From NCBI RefSeq assembly GCF_019303475.1, contig NZ_JABLSI010000040.1:1-48019 (forward strand): a DNA stretch of 48,019 bases, in the 5' to 3' direction. Source of the stretch: Streptomyces sp. JJ38. Lineage in GTDB: Bacteria > Actinomycetota > Actinomycetes > Streptomycetales > Streptomycetaceae. The notes beneath the pieces were generated by a model. That model ran no database searches, had not been told where the DNA came from, and saw nothing but the letters and a program-made list of their open reading frames with translations. Numbering within the stretch: the first letter of the stretch is position 1; each line of letters begins with the position of its first letter. The position numbers and the translations under genes are program-made. This document shows, piece by piece, positions 18,285-29,454 of this stretch.

Positions 18285-19973
18285 TCAGCGCACCGGACCG
18301 TCCGCCTCGGCCACCCGCTGGGTGCCGGAGAGCGTCAGGTAGGAACGCACGTGGTGGCTGTCGGCGCCCCGCTCGGTCTTGTCGGAGACGCGGTAGAAGT
18401 CCATCTGCGTGCGCTCGGCGGTCACGTCCAGGACGCCGTAGCCGTGGATGTCCGAGTCGATCCACTGGGCGTGCCGGTTGGCCGCCCGCAGCGTCCCCGA
18501 GACGATCGGGCTCGTCCAGCCCTCCGGGAGCCGCACGTAGTCGTCGATGTTGTCCGAGGTGACGGAGGTGACGACGAACTCGGTCGCCGCCGTGCCCGAG
18601 TGGGGGTACGTCGCCGCCTCCACGGGGACGTCGTTGGCCCAGGACATGTGGATGTCGCCGGTCAGGAAGACGGTGTTGTCGATGCCGCGCGAGCGCAGGT
18701 GGGAGAGGAGCTCGCGGCGGTCGTCGGTGTAGCCGTCCCACTGGTCGGTGTTGAGGGCCAGGCCCTCGCTGGGCGTCCCCAGCAGCTCGGCGATGGGCCG
18801 CAGCAGATACGCGGGCAGTGAGCCGAACGCCATCGGCGAGATCATCACCGAGGTGCCGACGAGCCGCCAGCGTGAGGAGGAGGCGGCCAGGCCGGACTTC
18901 AGCCAGTCCAGCTGGGCGCGGCCGGTGACGGTGCGCTCGGGGTCGTCGACGGCGCCGTCACCGAAGCCGGACTGCTCGCTGCGGAACGAGCGCAGGTCCA
19001 GCAGGTGCAGGTCGGCCAGGGTGCCGAAGCGCAGGCGGCGGTAGGTGGTGCCGGCGGTGGAGGGCCGGACGGGCATCCACTCGAAGTAGGCCTGCTTCGC
19101 GGCGGCCACGCGGGCCGACCAGGAGCCCTCCTCACCCGGGGTGTGGTTCTCGGCCCCGCCCGACCAGGCGTTGTTGGCGAACTCGTGGTCGTCCCACATG
19201 GCGATGACCGGGTGGGCGGCGTGCAGAGCCTGTAGGTCGCCGTCGGTCTTGTACTGGCCATGGCGCGTGCGGTAGTCCGCCAGGCTGGTCATCTCGTGGG
19301 CCGGTTCGTGGGGACGGACCGTCCGGCCACGGGTACCGTAGGTGCCGGTCGCGTACTCGTAGAGGTAGTCGCCCAGGTGCAGGACGGCGTGCAGGTCGTC
19401 GCGGGCCGCGAGGTGCCGGTAGACGGAGAAGTAGCCCGCCTCCCAGTTGGAGCAGGAGACGGTGCCCAGGCGCAGGTTGTCCGGGGTCGCGTCGGCGGCC
19501 GGTGCCGTGCGCGTGCGCCCGGCGGGGGAGCGGGTGCCGCCCGCGGTGAAGCGGTAGTGGTAAGCGGTGCCGGGCCGCAGCCCGCGCACGTCGGCCTTGA
19601 CCGTGTGGTCCGTGCCGGGGCCGGTCTGGACGGTGCCGCGGGCGGCGACGCGGCTGAAGGCGGCGTCCTCGGCCACCTCCCACGCCACGTCCAGGGCGGC
19701 GCCGCGCCCCGAGCCGGGGGTGGCGCCGGGCTCGGGGGTCACGCGGGTCCACAGCAGGACGCCGTCGGGCAGCGGGTCGCCGGAGGCGACGCCGTGCAGG
19801 AAGGCGGGGCCGGTCTCGGCGGCGCCGGCCGTGGCGCCCGCGCCGAGCGGTACCAAGGCGGCGGTGGTCGCGGCGGCGGCGAGGACGGTGCGACGCCGGG
19901 GGGCGGTCGCGGGCCGCGCGAGTCTGTCGGACGGCGCGGCGGTGGTTGAGGTGTCAGCGTCAAGTTGCGTCAC
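18285..19973 (-). CDS. phoD: Secreted alkaline phosphatase/phosphodiesterase, PhoD family
   Basis: PhoD hydrolyses phosphate esters outside the cell. The 562-residue protein starts with a twin-arginine signal (RRRTVLAAAATTAALVPLG, about residues 26-44), matching the known Tat export of folded PhoD enzymes. An N-terminal PhoD domain (FLHGVASGDPLPDGVLLWTR) precedes the metallophosphatase core with HLGDYLYEY, MWDDHEFANN and LTGDIHMSWAND, whose Asp, His and Asn residues ligate Fe/Ca. The S. coelicolor equivalent is PhoP-regulated, and a PHO-box-like repeat lies upstream here. The GTG start lies eight bases after a TACCCT hexamer without an SD, suggesting a leaderless transcript. Confidence 0.93.
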   Translation of the reverse strand: MTQLDADTSTTAAPSDRLARPATAPRRRTVLAAAATTAALVPLGAGATAGAAETGPAFLHGVASGDPLPDGVLLWTRVTPEPGATPGSGRGAALDVAWEVAEDAAFSRVAARGTVQTGPGTDHTVKADVRGLRPGTAYHYRFTAGGTRSPAGRTRTAPAADATPDNLRLGTVSCSNWEAGYFSVYRHLAARDDLHAVLHLGDYLYEYATGTYGTRGRTVRPHEPAHEMTSLADYRTRHGQYKTDGDLQALHAAHPVIAMWDDHEFANNAWSGGAENHTPGEEGSWSARVAAAKQAYFEWMPVRPSTAGTTYRRLRFGTLADLHLLDLRSFRSEQSGFGDGAVDDPERTVTGRAQLDWLKSGLAASSSRWRLVGTSVMISPMAFGSLPAYLLRPIAELLGTPSEGLALNTDQWDGYTDDRRELLSHLRSRGIDNTVFLTGDIHMSWANDVPVEAATYPHSGTAATEFVVTSVTSDNIDDYVRLPEGWTSPIVSGTLRAANRHAQWIDSDIHGYGVLDVTAERTQMDFYRVSDKTERGADSHHVRSYLTLSGTQRVAEADGPVR

Positions 19974-19981
19974 GTTACCGC

Positions 19982-20016
19982 AGGGTAGGACAACCCGGCG
20001 TCAACGCAAGGGTGAC
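19982..20016 (-). promoter_or_regulatory. Candidate PhoP-activated promoter of phoD
   Basis: On the minus strand GTTGACGCCGG (20005-19995) matches the Streptomyces PHO-box direct-repeat unit GTTCACCCCGG at 9 of 11 positions, and a weaker GTCACCC unit (20016-20010) precedes it. TACCCT (19987-19982) is a -10-like box eight bases before the GTG, with TTGCGT 16 bases further upstream. The box overlaps the -35 region, as expected for PhoP activation. The individual matches are visible; the function is inferred. Confidence 0.45.
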
Positions 20017-20130
20017 TTCCGGCTGTTCACGCAATCGCCCGCCACTCGCCACACGCACCCGCGCCCGCCACATGCGCCCGACCGGCCACGCGTACCCCCG
20101 TCCGGCCGCGCCCCGGACCCCGCACACGCC

Positions 20131-20162
20131 GGCGGGCGGTGCCCCGAAGGACACCGCCCGCC
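20131..20162. terminator. Hairpin terminator after the DsbA-like gene
   Basis: GGCGGGCGGTG (20131-20141) and CACCGCCCGCC (20152-20162) are perfect 11-base arms around a 10-base loop, 16 bases beyond the stop of the minus-strand gene at 20179. Confidence 0.75.
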
Positions 20163-20178
20163 GCCCCGGGAACCCGGG

Positions 20179-21066
20179 TTACTTCTCCAGCTTGTCCTGG
20201 ACGACGGACTTGTACTCCGGGGGTGTCATCGGCGCCGTGCCGCGCTCGTTGGTGACCTTCTCACCGTTCAGCTTGACGGTCGGCGTGCCCTGGACGTCCT
20301 CGGCGGCGCGGAACTTGTCCGAGATCTTGAGGGCCCACGGGTCGAAGGTGCCGTTGGTGACGGCCTTCTCGAACTGATCGTTGTCCTTGAGTTCCTTCAC
20401 GTCCTGGGCGATCTCGATGAGCTTCTCGTCATCGGCGAACTCGTCGACGCGCTCATCGGGGTGGACATCGGCCGAGTACAGCAGTTTCTTGTACTCCAGG
20501 AACGCTTCGGGGCTGACGTCGAGTGCCGCGCCGAGGGCGCTGAGGGCGTTCTTGGAGCCGCTGCTGTTTCCCAGCTTGTCGGCGGTGTCACCGTCGAGGA
20601 ACGTCCCGAAGACGAATTCGGCCTTGTAATTGCCGTCTTCGACGTCCTTCATGACGATGTCGCCGACGGACTGCTCGAACACGGCGCAGACGGGGCAGCG
20701 CATGTCCTCGTACAGGGTGACGGTGTTCTTCGCGTCCTCGTCACCGATGATGATGTCCGTGCCGTTCTCACCCTGCGTGTTCGCGGGCGCCACGTACTTC
20801 TTGTAGTCGCCCTCGCCCTTTGACTCCTTCGGGTCGCCGGCGACGGTGGAGGCGGCGGACCAGTCGCTGTTGTCACCCTCGCCACCTGAGGTGGTCATGT
20901 TGGTGATCGCGACGCCGATACCGGCGGCGATGGCCAGGACGGCGACGACGGCCCCGGCGACGCCCAGCTGGCGACGCATCCTCTCCTTCTTGGCCTGCTG
21001 CTCGCGCTCGATGCGCAGCCGCTCGCGGGCGGCCCTCTTGGCTTCCTGGCTGTTGCGCTTGCTCAT
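20179..21066 (-). CDS. Membrane-anchored DsbA-like thioredoxin-fold protein
   Basis: The 295-residue protein has a charged cytoplasmic N-terminus (1-33), one membrane anchor (about 35-55, GVAGAVVAVLAIAAGIGVAI), a polar spacer and an extracytoplasmic DsbA/DSBA_4-type thioredoxin fold. The redox motif is CPVC (Cys124-Cys127, in LYEDMRCPVCAVFE), and the cis-Pro loop is GTPTVKLNGEKV. It probably forms or isomerises disulfides in exported proteins. The ATG follows GGAG nine bases upstream, and the gene ends with TAA, which is uncommon in this genome. The membrane-protein gene upstream is on the same strand with a 79-base gap, so the two may be cotranscribed. Confidence 0.88.
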   Translation of the reverse strand: MSKRNSQEAKRAARERLRIEREQQAKKERMRRQLGVAGAVVAVLAIAAGIGVAITNMTTSGGEGDNSDWSAASTVAGDPKESKGEGDYKKYVAPANTQGENGTDIIIGDEDAKNTVTLYEDMRCPVCAVFEQSVGDIVMKDVEDGNYKAEFVFGTFLDGDTADKLGNSSGSKNALSALGAALDVSPEAFLEYKKLLYSADVHPDERVDEFADDEKLIEIAQDVKELKDNDQFEKAVTNGTFDPWALKISDKFRAAEDVQGTPTVKLNGEKVTNERGTAPMTPPEYKSVVQDKLEK

Positions 21067-21145
21067 GACGTCATGCTCCGTGGTGTTCGGTACGGGAAGG
21101 TACGGCGCCCGGGCCCCGGTGGGGCGGGCGGTGGCGGCCGGCGGG

Positions 21146-21829
21146 TCAGCCGGCGGCGGGGCGGGGCGGCCCGCGCCGTACGACGGAGTGCGTCAGCAGG
21201 GGGAGCGCGCGTGGCGCGCGGGCCCGGTCCTCGGGGCGGAGCCGGGGGCGCCCGGGGGCCGGGGGGAGGACGGTGGCCAGGGCGGCGGCGGAGGGCGGCC
21301 ACAGCAGCGCGTGGGCGTGGGTGGCGGCGGCGCGCAGCAGCCGGGCGAAGGCCTCTTCGCCGCGCCACAGCCACAGCGAGGCGGCCAGCCCGACGGTGAC
21401 GTGCGCGCCGAGCAGCAGCCAGGGGGTCAGCGGGTGCGCCAGCTCGGGGACGGGCGTGTCGGCGGCCATGCGGGCCAGCGGCGTGCCGAAGCCGCCGCCC
21501 GCGCACACCAGGTCCACGCCCATCGAGCGCAGCGGACCGGTCACGGGTCCGCCGGCCGTGCCGTAGCAGGCGGCCTGGCCCGAGGTGAAGACGGTGTCGG
21601 CGGCCAGCTCCAGCGGTATCAGGGCCGCGGCGATGGTGCCGAGACCGCGGCGTCGGTCCGCGAGGACGAACGCGCACAGGAAGACGGCGGCGGTGACGGC
21701 CAGCAGGGTGGGCAGCGGTACCGGGGTGGCCGACAGCAGCACGTGCGTGCCCGCGGACAGCGCGACGCACACCGCGGTGAAGACCGCGGCGCGTGCTGTC
21801 CGGATGCCGGTACTCGATGCTGCGCCCAT
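21146..21829 (-). CDS. Integral membrane protein of unknown function
   Basis: I do not recognise a named family. The 227-residue product has about five hydrophobic segments: near residues 8-28, 35-55, 63-78, one after a GFGTPLARMAADTP loop, and a last one around LLLGAHVTVGLAASLWLW. A Pro/Arg-rich cytoplasmic tail ends the protein. A GTG six codons upstream (21847) is also in frame. Neither start has a clear SD, but CACACT lies eight bases before ATG 21829, compatible with a leaderless transcript. The AHPLTPWLLLGAHV segment hints at a heme- or metal-handling membrane protein, but this is speculation. It is divergent from dnaE. Confidence 0.65.
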   Translation of the reverse strand: MGAASSTGIRTARAAVFTAVCVALSAGTHVLLSATPVPLPTLLAVTAAVFLCAFVLADRRRGLGTIAAALIPLELAADTVFTSGQAACYGTAGGPVTGPLRSMGVDLVCAGGGFGTPLARMAADTPVPELAHPLTPWLLLGAHVTVGLAASLWLWRGEEAFARLLRAAATHAHALLWPPSAAALATVLPPAPGRPRLRPEDRARAPRALPLLTHSVVRRGPPRPAAG

Positions 21830-21948
21830 CGGGGCCGAGTGTGCCACGCCGGGCCGTAAGCGTCAGGTGAAGATCGGGTACCGGAATCTTCCCGTGACCC
21901 GGGAGGCGCGGAGGGACGCGGGATGCGGTCGCTGTCACACCCCGGTCG

Positions 21949-21954
21949 TAGACT
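21949..21954 (+). promoter_or_regulatory. Candidate -10 box of the dnaE promoter
   Basis: TAGACT matches the vegetative -10 consensus well and lies about 75 bases before the dnaE start, in the divergent region. No strong -35 is visible at 17-18 bases upstream. Confidence 0.4.
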
Positions 21955-22027
21955 TCGACACCGCCACAGGAAGACGCGCGAGACGTCCAGAACCACAGGA
22001 AAACCCCGTGCCGGAGGAGCCCCACCC

Positions 22028-25570
<3,543 letters not shown>

Positions 25571-25586
25571 GGCGCGGCGCCTTCTC

Positions 25587-25715
25587 GGGAGGTCCGCGCC
25601 GAGGCGCCCGGCCGGCTGACGCGGTCTCTCGGGCCCGGGTGCCGTGCCGTCCTGTGCCTCGCGGGCTGTGGGGTGCGGTGTGGCTGTTCGCGCAGGTCCC
25701 CGCACCCCGCCCGGG
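25587..25715. repeat. Dispersed intergenic repeat after dnaE (copy C)
   Basis: The block 25587-25607 (GGGAGGTCCGCGCCGAGG and onward) is identical to 8768-8788. The right part, from the TCGCGGGC block near 25659 to about 25715, resembles 8855-8910, keeping TCGCGGGC, TGTGGC, TCGCGCAG and TCCCCGC. The interval between the parts is about 14 bases shorter than in copy A. The copy begins 16 bases after the dnaE stop and contains no gene. Confidence 0.55.
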
Positions 25716-25809
25716 CACGGCCGACGTGGGAGTGAGGGCGCCTCGGGTGGGCCGGGGCGCCCTCACTCACCGGTGCCGCGTGCGAAGGGGAACCGGTTGG
25801 CGTGCGCGG

Positions 25810-25962
25810 TCAGTTGTGACCGAGCCGCCGGTTCTTGCGCTTTGCCGACGTCTCGGGCTCCTCCGCCTCCATGGGGCGGTCGGTGCCCGGGTTCTGCACG
25901 TCCCCGCCCGGTGCCGGACGGTTACGTTGCTTGTTGCGATCTCGGTTCTTGTTCTTGGCCAT
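25810..25962 (-). CDS. Small basic hydrophilic protein (50 aa), function unknown
   Basis: The reading frame starts MAKNKNRDRNKQRNRPAPGG and ends RKNRRLGHN, 50 residues, very rich in Asn, Arg and Lys with no hydrophobic segment. The ATG at 25962 has one of the best SD sequences in the window (GAGGAGGT, about seven bases upstream), which argues strongly that it is translated. I recall similar short MAKNKN-type proteins in streptomycetes but no function. It is divergent from the NYN gene. Confidence 0.7.
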   Translation of the reverse strand: MAKNKNRDRNKQRNRPAPGGDVQNPGTDRPMEAEEPETSAKRKNRRLGHN

Positions 25963-26015
25963 GGGTGAACCTCCTCTGGATCCGTGGACGCGTGGTCCGT
26001 GGAACTCGGCCGGAA

Positions 26016-26117
26016 TCAGATTCGCATGGGCGGATACTCTTCGCATTTCGGGCAATACCCCTCGTGTGCACGGCCGTCCGCAAGCGGGTCTGCGCGCGTC
26101 ACCGGCCGATTCGCCAC
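26016..26117 (-). CDS. Possible 33-aa micro-ORF with CxxC motif
   Basis: A GTG-initiated minus-strand frame ends with GYCPKCEEYPPMRI. The CPKC pair looks like half of a zinc ribbon, and codon choice near the end (TAT TGC, AAA TGC GAA GAG TAT) is unusually AT-rich for this genome. There is no convincing SD, and a second GTG would give 28 residues. It lies upstream of the 50-residue gene on the same strand. It may equally be chance. Confidence 0.2.
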   Translation of the reverse strand: MANRPVTRADPLADGRAHEGYCPKCEEYPPMRI

Positions 26118-26220
26118 GCCGAAGATCGAGTTCCGGCTGATAACCCCGGGTACGGTCGGGCAGACTCGAAGGGAACCGGCCGCTGCGGCTGCCGTTGCCG
26201 TCGACGAGAGTGGGTGAACC

Positions 26221-27450
26221 GTGGACCGCTGCGTCGTCTTGGTGGACGCCGGATATCTGCTGGGGGCGGCGGCGAGTCTGCTGGCGGGGGAGCCCACCCG
26301 GTCCCGCATCAGCGTCGACCACTCCGTGCTCATCCAGGGCCTGCGCGAGCGTGCCGAGCAGGACACGGGCCGTGCCCTCCTGCGCATCTACTGGTTCGAC
26401 GGCGCGCCCGACCGCGTCCCGCAGCCCGAGCACCGCAGGCTCCGCGTCATGCCCCGGGTCACCGTCCGGCTGGGCGCCCTGACCCGCAGCGACGGCCGCT
26501 GGGCCCAGAAAGGCGTGGACGCCGCCATGCACGCCGAGCTGACCGAGCTGGCCCGCAACCGGGCGTGCTCGGACATCGTGCTGGTCACCGGGGACGGCGA
26601 TCTGCTGCCGGGGCTGATGTCGGCCAAGGAGCACGGAGTCGCCGTCCACCTGTGGGCCGTCCAGGCCGCCGACGGCGACTACAACCAGTCCGAGGACCTG
26701 GTGGCCGAGGCGGACGAGCGCCGCGTGCTGGACCGCACCTGGATCACCCGGGCCGTCCGGGCCAAGGAGCCCACCGGCGTCTGCGCACCGCAGACGCCCA
26801 CCCGACCGGACATCGCGGCCATCCTCTCCGCCCCGCTGCCCGAGCGGCCCGAAACCCCGTCCAAGGAGTCCCCCGGCTCCCGGAACGGCGTCCCGAGCGA
26901 GAACGGGCGCGGCGCGCAGTCCGCGGCCGGGGGCACCGCGGACACCCCCGCCGCGCGGGGCGTGCCCACCCCGAAGGACCTGGCGAGCCTCGGCCGTCCC
27001 ACGGTCACCCCGAACAACGCGCCCGCGGGCGCGACCCTGCGCTGGTCGTCCGACAAGGGCTGGGTGGACCGCGGCGGCGCGCCGGCCGAGCCTCCCGAAG
27101 TGGCCGCGCTGCCGACGCTGGCCCAGCTCACCACCGCCGAGCAGCGCTGGGCCGACCGCGAAGAGGACATCACCACCGTCAGCGGCGACCCCTTCGAGGT
27201 CGGCCAGGTCTTCGCCCGCCGCTGGACGGCCCGCCTCGGCGCCTCCGTGCACCTGGGCCACCTCTCCAGCCAGTACCCGCGCATCCCGCACCGCATCGAC
27301 GGTGAGCTGCTGCGCTACGCCGCCCGCTTCGGCCTCCTCGCACACAAGGACGACCAGATCGACGAGCACGACCGCTACGCCATCCGGGCGGGCTTCTGGC
27401 GCGAGGTGGGCGGACACACCGGGGAAGAACGCGTTCCCGCCGACGGCTGA
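26221..27450 (+). CDS. NYN-domain (PIN-like) putative RNase with C-terminal OST-HTH-like region
   Basis: The N-terminal 150 residues are a NYN/LabA-type PIN-fold nuclease domain. Acidic positions expected at the metal centre are visible in CVVLVDAGYLLG, KGVDAAMHAEL and VLVTGDGDLLPG. A disordered Pro/Ala/Gly linker (about 185-290) follows. A C-terminal region (about 315-400, FEVGQVFARRWTARLGASV to YAIRAGFWREV) looks like a winged-helix/OST-HTH-type RNA-binding domain. The pairing suggests a nuclease acting on RNA; the substrate is unknown. GTG at 26221 is preceded by only a weak SD (GAGAGTGGG). The gene is 409 codons, monocistronic or leading toward the ABC genes 102 bases away. Confidence 0.8.
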   Translation: MDRCVVLVDAGYLLGAAASLLAGEPTRSRISVDHSVLIQGLRERAEQDTGRALLRIYWFDGAPDRVPQPEHRRLRVMPRVTVRLGALTRSDGRWAQKGVDAAMHAELTELARNRACSDIVLVTGDGDLLPGLMSAKEHGVAVHLWAVQAADGDYNQSEDLVAEADERRVLDRTWITRAVRAKEPTGVCAPQTPTRPDIAAILSAPLPERPETPSKESPGSRNGVPSENGRGAQSAAGGTADTPAARGVPTPKDLASLGRPTVTPNNAPAGATLRWSSDKGWVDRGGAPAEPPEVAALPTLAQLTTAEQRWADREEDITTVSGDPFEVGQVFARRWTARLGASVHLGHLSSQYPRIPHRIDGELLRYAARFGLLAHKDDQIDEHDRYAIRAGFWREVGGHTGEERVPADG

Positions 27451-27552
27451 GCCGCCGTCCGGCCGCCGCCCGGCCGCCGTCCGGGCACGGTCGGCCCGGT
27501 GAACCCGGGTGGGTGACCAAGCGGCCGCCGCGGGCGCGTACCCTCGTAGCTC

Positions 27553-28566
27553 GTGGAGACGGGCGCACGACAGGACGACACCCTCGCCGGGACGGTGTGT
27601 GCCGTACGGGACCTGGTGAAGACGTACCCGGCGCAGCGGCCCCGGCGCAAGGCCCCCGCCGCGCCCGCCGTGCGCGCCTGCGACGGCGTCAGCCTCACCG
27701 TGCGGCGCGGCGAGCTCTTCGGCATCCTCGGCCCCAACGGCGCCGGGAAGTCCACCCTGGTGCGCCAGCTCACCGGGCTGCTGCGGCCCGACTCCGGGCA
27801 CATCGACGTTCTCGGCCACGATCTCGTCCGGCACCCCGGCCGGGCCTCCCGGCTGCTGGCCTACCTGGGGCAGGAGTCCGCGGCGCTGGACGAGCTGACC
27901 GTCGCGCTCGCCGCCGAGACGACCGCCCGGCTGCGCGGACTGCCCACCGCCGAGGCCCGGCGTGCCACCGGGGACGTCCTGGAGGAGCTGGGGCTGACCC
28001 CGCTGGCCGGCCGTCCCCTCAAGAAGCTCTCCGGCGGCCAGCGCCGGCTGGCCTGCGTGGCCGCGGCCCTCGTCGGTGAGCGGCCCCTCCTCGTCCTGGA
28101 CGAGCCGACCACCGGCATGGACCCGGTGGCCCGCAGGTCGGTGTGGGCGGCGGTCGACCGGCGGCGGTCGGAGCGGGGCGTCACCGTCGTCCTGGTCACC
28201 CACAACGTCATCGAGGCCGAGTCCGTGCTCGACCGGGTGGCCGTGCTCGACCGCGGCCGCGTCATCGCCTGCGACACGCCCGGTGGGCTCAAGGCCCTCG
28301 TCGGCGAGGACGTACGCCTCGACCTCGTCTGGCGGGACGAGCCGCCCCTGCATCTGCCCGAGGTCGCCGCCCTCGGTGCCACGGCACAGCGCTCCGGGCG
28401 ACGCTGGACGCTGCGGCTGCCCCCGGACGCCGCGCGGGCCGCCGTCGCCACCGTCACCGGTGGCCCCGCCTTCGCGGCACTCGACGACTTCTCCCTGGCC
28501 ACGCCGAGCCTGGAGGACGTGTACTTGGCCCTTGGCGGCCGAACGGAAGGTCTGGTGAAGGCGTGA
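27553..28566 (+). CDS. ABC-2 type transporter ATP-binding protein
   Basis: This is the ATPase of an exporter, 337 residues. Walker A is GPNGAGKST at residues 60-68, the signature is LSGGQRRLACVAAAL, Walker B is LLVLDEPTTGMDP, and the H-loop is LVTHN. A C-terminal extension of about 90 residues follows, as in DrrA/NatA-type drug or ion exporters. It overlaps its permease by four bases (GTGA), so they are translationally coupled. The substrate is unknown. TACCCT at 27539-27544 lies eight bases before the GTG start without an SD, again compatible with a leaderless transcript. Confidence 0.92.
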   Translation: METGARQDDTLAGTVCAVRDLVKTYPAQRPRRKAPAAPAVRACDGVSLTVRRGELFGILGPNGAGKSTLVRQLTGLLRPDSGHIDVLGHDLVRHPGRASRLLAYLGQESAALDELTVALAAETTARLRGLPTAEARRATGDVLEELGLTPLAGRPLKKLSGGQRRLACVAAALVGERPLLVLDEPTTGMDPVARRSVWAAVDRRRSERGVTVVLVTHNVIEAESVLDRVAVLDRGRVIACDTPGGLKALVGEDVRLDLVWRDEPPLHLPEVAALGATAQRSGRRWTLRLPPDAARAAVATVTGGPAFAALDDFSLATPSLEDVYLALGGRTEGLVKA

Positions 28567-29396
28567 GCGCCGCATCCGTCGAACACGTCGCCCCCGCGGC
28601 GGCCGCCACCGGCCGGCCGGCCGAGCGGGCGGACCGTGCGCCCCTGGCCCCCCGGGTGGGGCTGTGGCCCGCCCTGGGCGCCGTCTACCGTGCCCAGCTC
28701 TCCCGCGCCAGGGTCGCGCGCATCCCGCTGCTCTTCGTGGCCACCTTCCAGTCCATCGGGATCATGGTGCTGCTGCGCGGTGTCGTGGAGCCGGGCCCGG
28801 GACCGGAGGCGCGGGCGGTGGTCGCCGGGTCGAGCGTGCTCGTCGTCGCCTTCGTGGCGTTGAACCTCCTCGCCCAGTACTTCGGCTCCCTGCGGGCCTC
28901 CGGCGGCCTCGACCACTACGCGACGCTGCCCGTGCCCCCGGCCGCCGTGGTGCTCGGCGCCGCGGGCGCCTACGCCTCCTTCACCGTGCCGGGCGTCCTC
29001 GTCACGGCCGTGACCGGCAGCGTGCTCTACGAGTTGCCGCTGACCGGGCTGTGGGTGCTGGCCGGGGTCATCCCCCTGGCCGGAGCGGCGCTGGCGGGCC
29101 TCGGGGCGGCCCTCGGGCTCCTCGCACCGCGGCCCGAACTGGCCACACTCTGCGGACAGCTGGGCATGTCGGCGGCCCTGCTCCTGGGCGTGCTGCCGGC
29201 CACCGCGCTGCCCGTCCCGGTGCGCTGGGCCCGCGAACTGCTCCCGTCCACCTACGGCGTCGAGGCGCTCGCCGCCACCTTCGGGCCCTCCCCCGACTGG
29301 CCGCGCGTCGCGGTGGACCTCGGCGTCTGCGCCGCGGTCGGCGCCCTCGCGCTCACCGCCGCCACCTGGGCCTACCGCCGGGCGGCCGTCCGATGA
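28563..29396 (+). CDS. ABC-2 type transporter permease
   Basis: The 277-residue membrane protein has six predicted transmembrane helices after a roughly 45-residue cytoplasmic N-terminus. ARVARIPLLFVATFQSIGI begins the first helix. The FGSLRASGGLDHYATLPV loop and the last-third ARELLPSTYGVEALAA segment are typical of ABC-2 permeases. The start codon overlaps the stop of the ATPase gene, making this the membrane half of the same exporter. Confidence 0.88.
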   Translation: MSAASVEHVAPAAAATGRPAERADRAPLAPRVGLWPALGAVYRAQLSRARVARIPLLFVATFQSIGIMVLLRGVVEPGPGPEARAVVAGSSVLVVAFVALNLLAQYFGSLRASGGLDHYATLPVPPAAVVLGAAGAYASFTVPGVLVTAVTGSVLYELPLTGLWVLAGVIPLAGAALAGLGAALGLLAPRPELATLCGQLGMSAALLLGVLPATALPVPVRWARELLPSTYGVEALAATFGPSPDWPRVAVDLGVCAAVGALALTAATWAYRRAAVR

Positions 29397-29442
29397 CCCC
29401 ACCGGCCCGCCGCCCCGTTCCCGGGCGCGGACGCGGACCTGG

Positions 29443-29448
29443 CACGAT
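29443..29448 (+). promoter_or_regulatory. -10-like hexamer for a leaderless transcript
   Basis: CACGAT lies exactly six bases before the GTG at 29455 and no SD is present between them. It is one of several such placements in this window. Confidence 0.35.
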
Positions 29449-29454
29449 GGCGGT

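Noticed and set aside
27451..27552. GGCCGCCGTCC-type short repeats between the NYN and ABC genes
   Set aside because: They look like simple GC-rich slippage sequence. No clear hairpin or known element could be supported.
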